Source: GCA-2709075 sp038146865
GTDB lineage: Bacteria; Pseudomonadota; Alphaproteobacteria; MPNO01; UBA2964
DNA length: 64,000 nucleotides
NCBI GenBank assembly: GCA_038146865.1
Contig: JAYQSL010000007.1
Span: forward strand, 558,001 to 622,000
Reading direction: 5' to 3'
Shown: positions 62,829 to 64,000 of the stretch, one piece after another
Position numbering within the stretch: the stretch's first letter is position 1
How the letters are laid out: the number at the start of each line of letters is the position of its first letter
Translations under genes and position numbers: made by a program
Notes under the pieces: model-generated
What the model saw: only the letters and a program-made list of their open reading frames with translations
The model's database searches: none
Told to the model about the DNA's origin: nothing

Positions 62829-64000
62829 TGGCCAGCAAAACGAAAGTTATTTTGGGTGAAAGGCTGAGGCGTCTTGAGGATCCCCCCCTCATCACAGGGC
62901 AGGGCAGATTTGCTGATGATATTAACTTCCCTCATCAACTTCATATGCGGATTGTTAGAAGCCCTTATGCCCATGCTGAAATAAAGTCTATTAATACAGG
63001 GAGAGCTTCCAAAATCCCAGGGGTCGTCGCGATTTGGACCTACGATGACATTCAGAACCTAGGGCCAATTGATTTTAGAGCTGATAAGTCGGCAGAGGAA
63101 CTCAAAGCGTTTAGGCAATTTTGTTTAGCCAAGTCACGCGTTCGGTATGTAGGTGACCCAGTGGCCGCGATATTCGCTGAGGACCCCTATATCGCAGAAG
63201 ACGCTGCTGACCTCATTGAATTGGACGTTAATCAGTTACCAGTTATATCTGATGCTGATCAGGAGCCAGGAGAATTTGATGAGGGTTTAGGCTCAGAGGC
63301 CGCTTTGCTGACCCATACTTTTGGGGATGTTTCATCCGTTTGGGAATCAGCATATCTAGTCGTTGATGTTGATCTTAGAACCGGGCGTCATTCGGGAGTG
63401 CCTCTAGAGACCAGGGGTGCTATTGGGGTCCATAATAAAGCGACGGACACTTTAGAACTCTATGGGGCTGCTAAAATTCCCCATCGCAACCGAGATACTT
63501 TAGTCAGAATGCTCTCTCGTCCACCCGCGAGAATTCATTTGCATGAGGGACATACAGGGGGTGGTTTTGGAATAAGGGGAGAGCTGTATCCAGAAGACGT
63601 TTTGGTATTGGTTGCAGCAGAGAGGTTAGGGCGCCCTGTCAAATGGATAGAGGACCGGCAAGAACACATGATGGCAGCGAACCAAGGGCGCAATCAGCAT
63701 CATCTCGCAAGGATGGCATTTGACCAAGATGGCCAGATTCTAGCTATGGCTGATGAATTTTGGCATGACCAGGGAGGCTATGTAAGGACACACGGTGCTA
63801 ATGTGCCTAATCGAACCATGTGCATGTTAACTGGCGCATACAAAATACCAGCTTTCCAAGCTAAATGTCATTTTAGGCTCACAAATAAAACACCTGCAGC
63901 GACCTATCGCGCTCCCGGCCGCTTTGAGTCTACTTTCGTTCGCGAGAGAATAATGGACATTGCCGCGGAGAAATTAGGTATTGATCGAGTAGAAATTAGG
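62828..64000 (+). CDS. Molybdenum hydroxylase large subunit (CoxL-like), second set, truncated by window edge
   Basis: From ATG 62828 (MASKTKVILGERLRRLEDP) the frame is open to the right edge, 391 residues. It has GQGRFADDI, SPYAHAEI, the pterin motif GGGFGIRGELYPEDVL and the active-site loop AATYRAPGRFESTFV, which is not the CO dehydrogenase type. The catalytic Glu lies beyond the window. With the two preceding genes it forms a complete enzyme of unknown substrate. Confidence 0.95.
   Translation, partial: MASKTKVILGERLRRLEDPPLITGQGRFADDINFPHQLHMRIVRSPYAHAEIKSINTGRASKIPGVVAIWTYDDIQNLGPIDFRADKSAEELKAFRQFCLAKSRVRYVGDPVAAIFAEDPYIAEDAADLIELDVNQLPVISDADQEPGEFDEGLGSEAALLTHTFGDVSSVWESAYLVVDVDLRTGRHSGVPLETRGAIGVHNKATDTLELYGAAKIPHRNRDTLVRMLSRPPARIHLHEGHTGGGFGIRGELYPEDVLVLVAAERLGRPVKWIEDRQEHMMAANQGRNQHHLARMAFDQDGQILAMADEFWHDQGGYVRTHGANVPNRTMCMLTGAYKIPAFQAKCHFRLTNKTPAATYRAPGRFESTFVRERIMDIAAEKLGIDRVEIR

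Overview
The window looks like a piece of an alphaproteobacterial chromosome, probably from a free-living and possibly marine lineage. This rests on the housekeeping genes (topA, plsY, ruvX, gatCAB), a moderate GC content judged by eye, many TTG and GTG starts with good ribosome binding sites, and a dense content of transporters and catabolic oxidoreductases. I cannot name the genus from sequence alone. I saw no insertion sequence, prophage, CRISPR array or integrase.

Bases 1-9000 are core genome: topA (running off the left edge) and plsY on the minus strand, a small conserved-looking protein, then a minus-strand run of ruvX, an auxin-efflux-type carrier, a flavin reductase and a parvulin. 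Divergent from these is gatC-gatA-small membrane protein-gatB, translationally coupled. Bases 9000-15400 hold a minus-strand operon (two paralogous MFS carriers, an AhpD-like protein, a bicupin) flanked by three glutathione-transferase-like proteins. Bases 15400-24300 are mixed: DUF4864 protein, tRNA-Ser(GCU), an FAD oxidoreductase, a 40-residue membrane microprotein, a DUF4198/HupE-like pair with overlapping 5' ends, an Fe-S photolyase, a TauD-like oxygenase, a Sel1-repeat protein, and a secreted basic protein split by a frameshift inside a 24-bp tandem repeat.

From 24400 to 64000 the window is an accessory catabolic region. It has two paralogous Fbp-type ABC importers (24.4-28.6 kb and 43.9-48.0 kb), each with a strong hairpin between the binding-protein gene and the permease gene. 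Between them lies a long plus-strand cluster: M24 creatinase-like protein, lone molybdenum hydroxylase large subunit, DapA-like lyase, Rieske oxygenase, epimerase, LVIVD protein, GST, propionyl-CoA synthetase-like ligase and a DsbA-family protein. A UbiD decarboxylase stands divergent from a complete CoxM-S-L molybdenum hydroxylase. There follow glyoxalase-like proteins, an SDR lacking its usual active-site pair, a hydantoinase, a second DapA-like lyase, a signal-less THI5-like binding protein, an isochorismatase-like hydrolase, an MFS carrier, a GFA protein, and a second CoxM-S-L set running off the right edge. Together these suggest import and stepwise hydroxylation, ring opening, decarboxylation and CoA activation of organic (perhaps N-heterocyclic or aromatic) compounds. 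The actual substrates are not determined.

The most notable observation is at 40344-40964. A DsbA/FrnE-family reading frame is intact except for an in-frame TGA exactly at the first cysteine of its CPWC redox motif, and it is followed at once by a two-part stem-loop with the geometry of a bacterial SECIS element. I read this as a probable selenocysteine-containing DsbA-like protein (UPWC) that ordinary gene calling would truncate.
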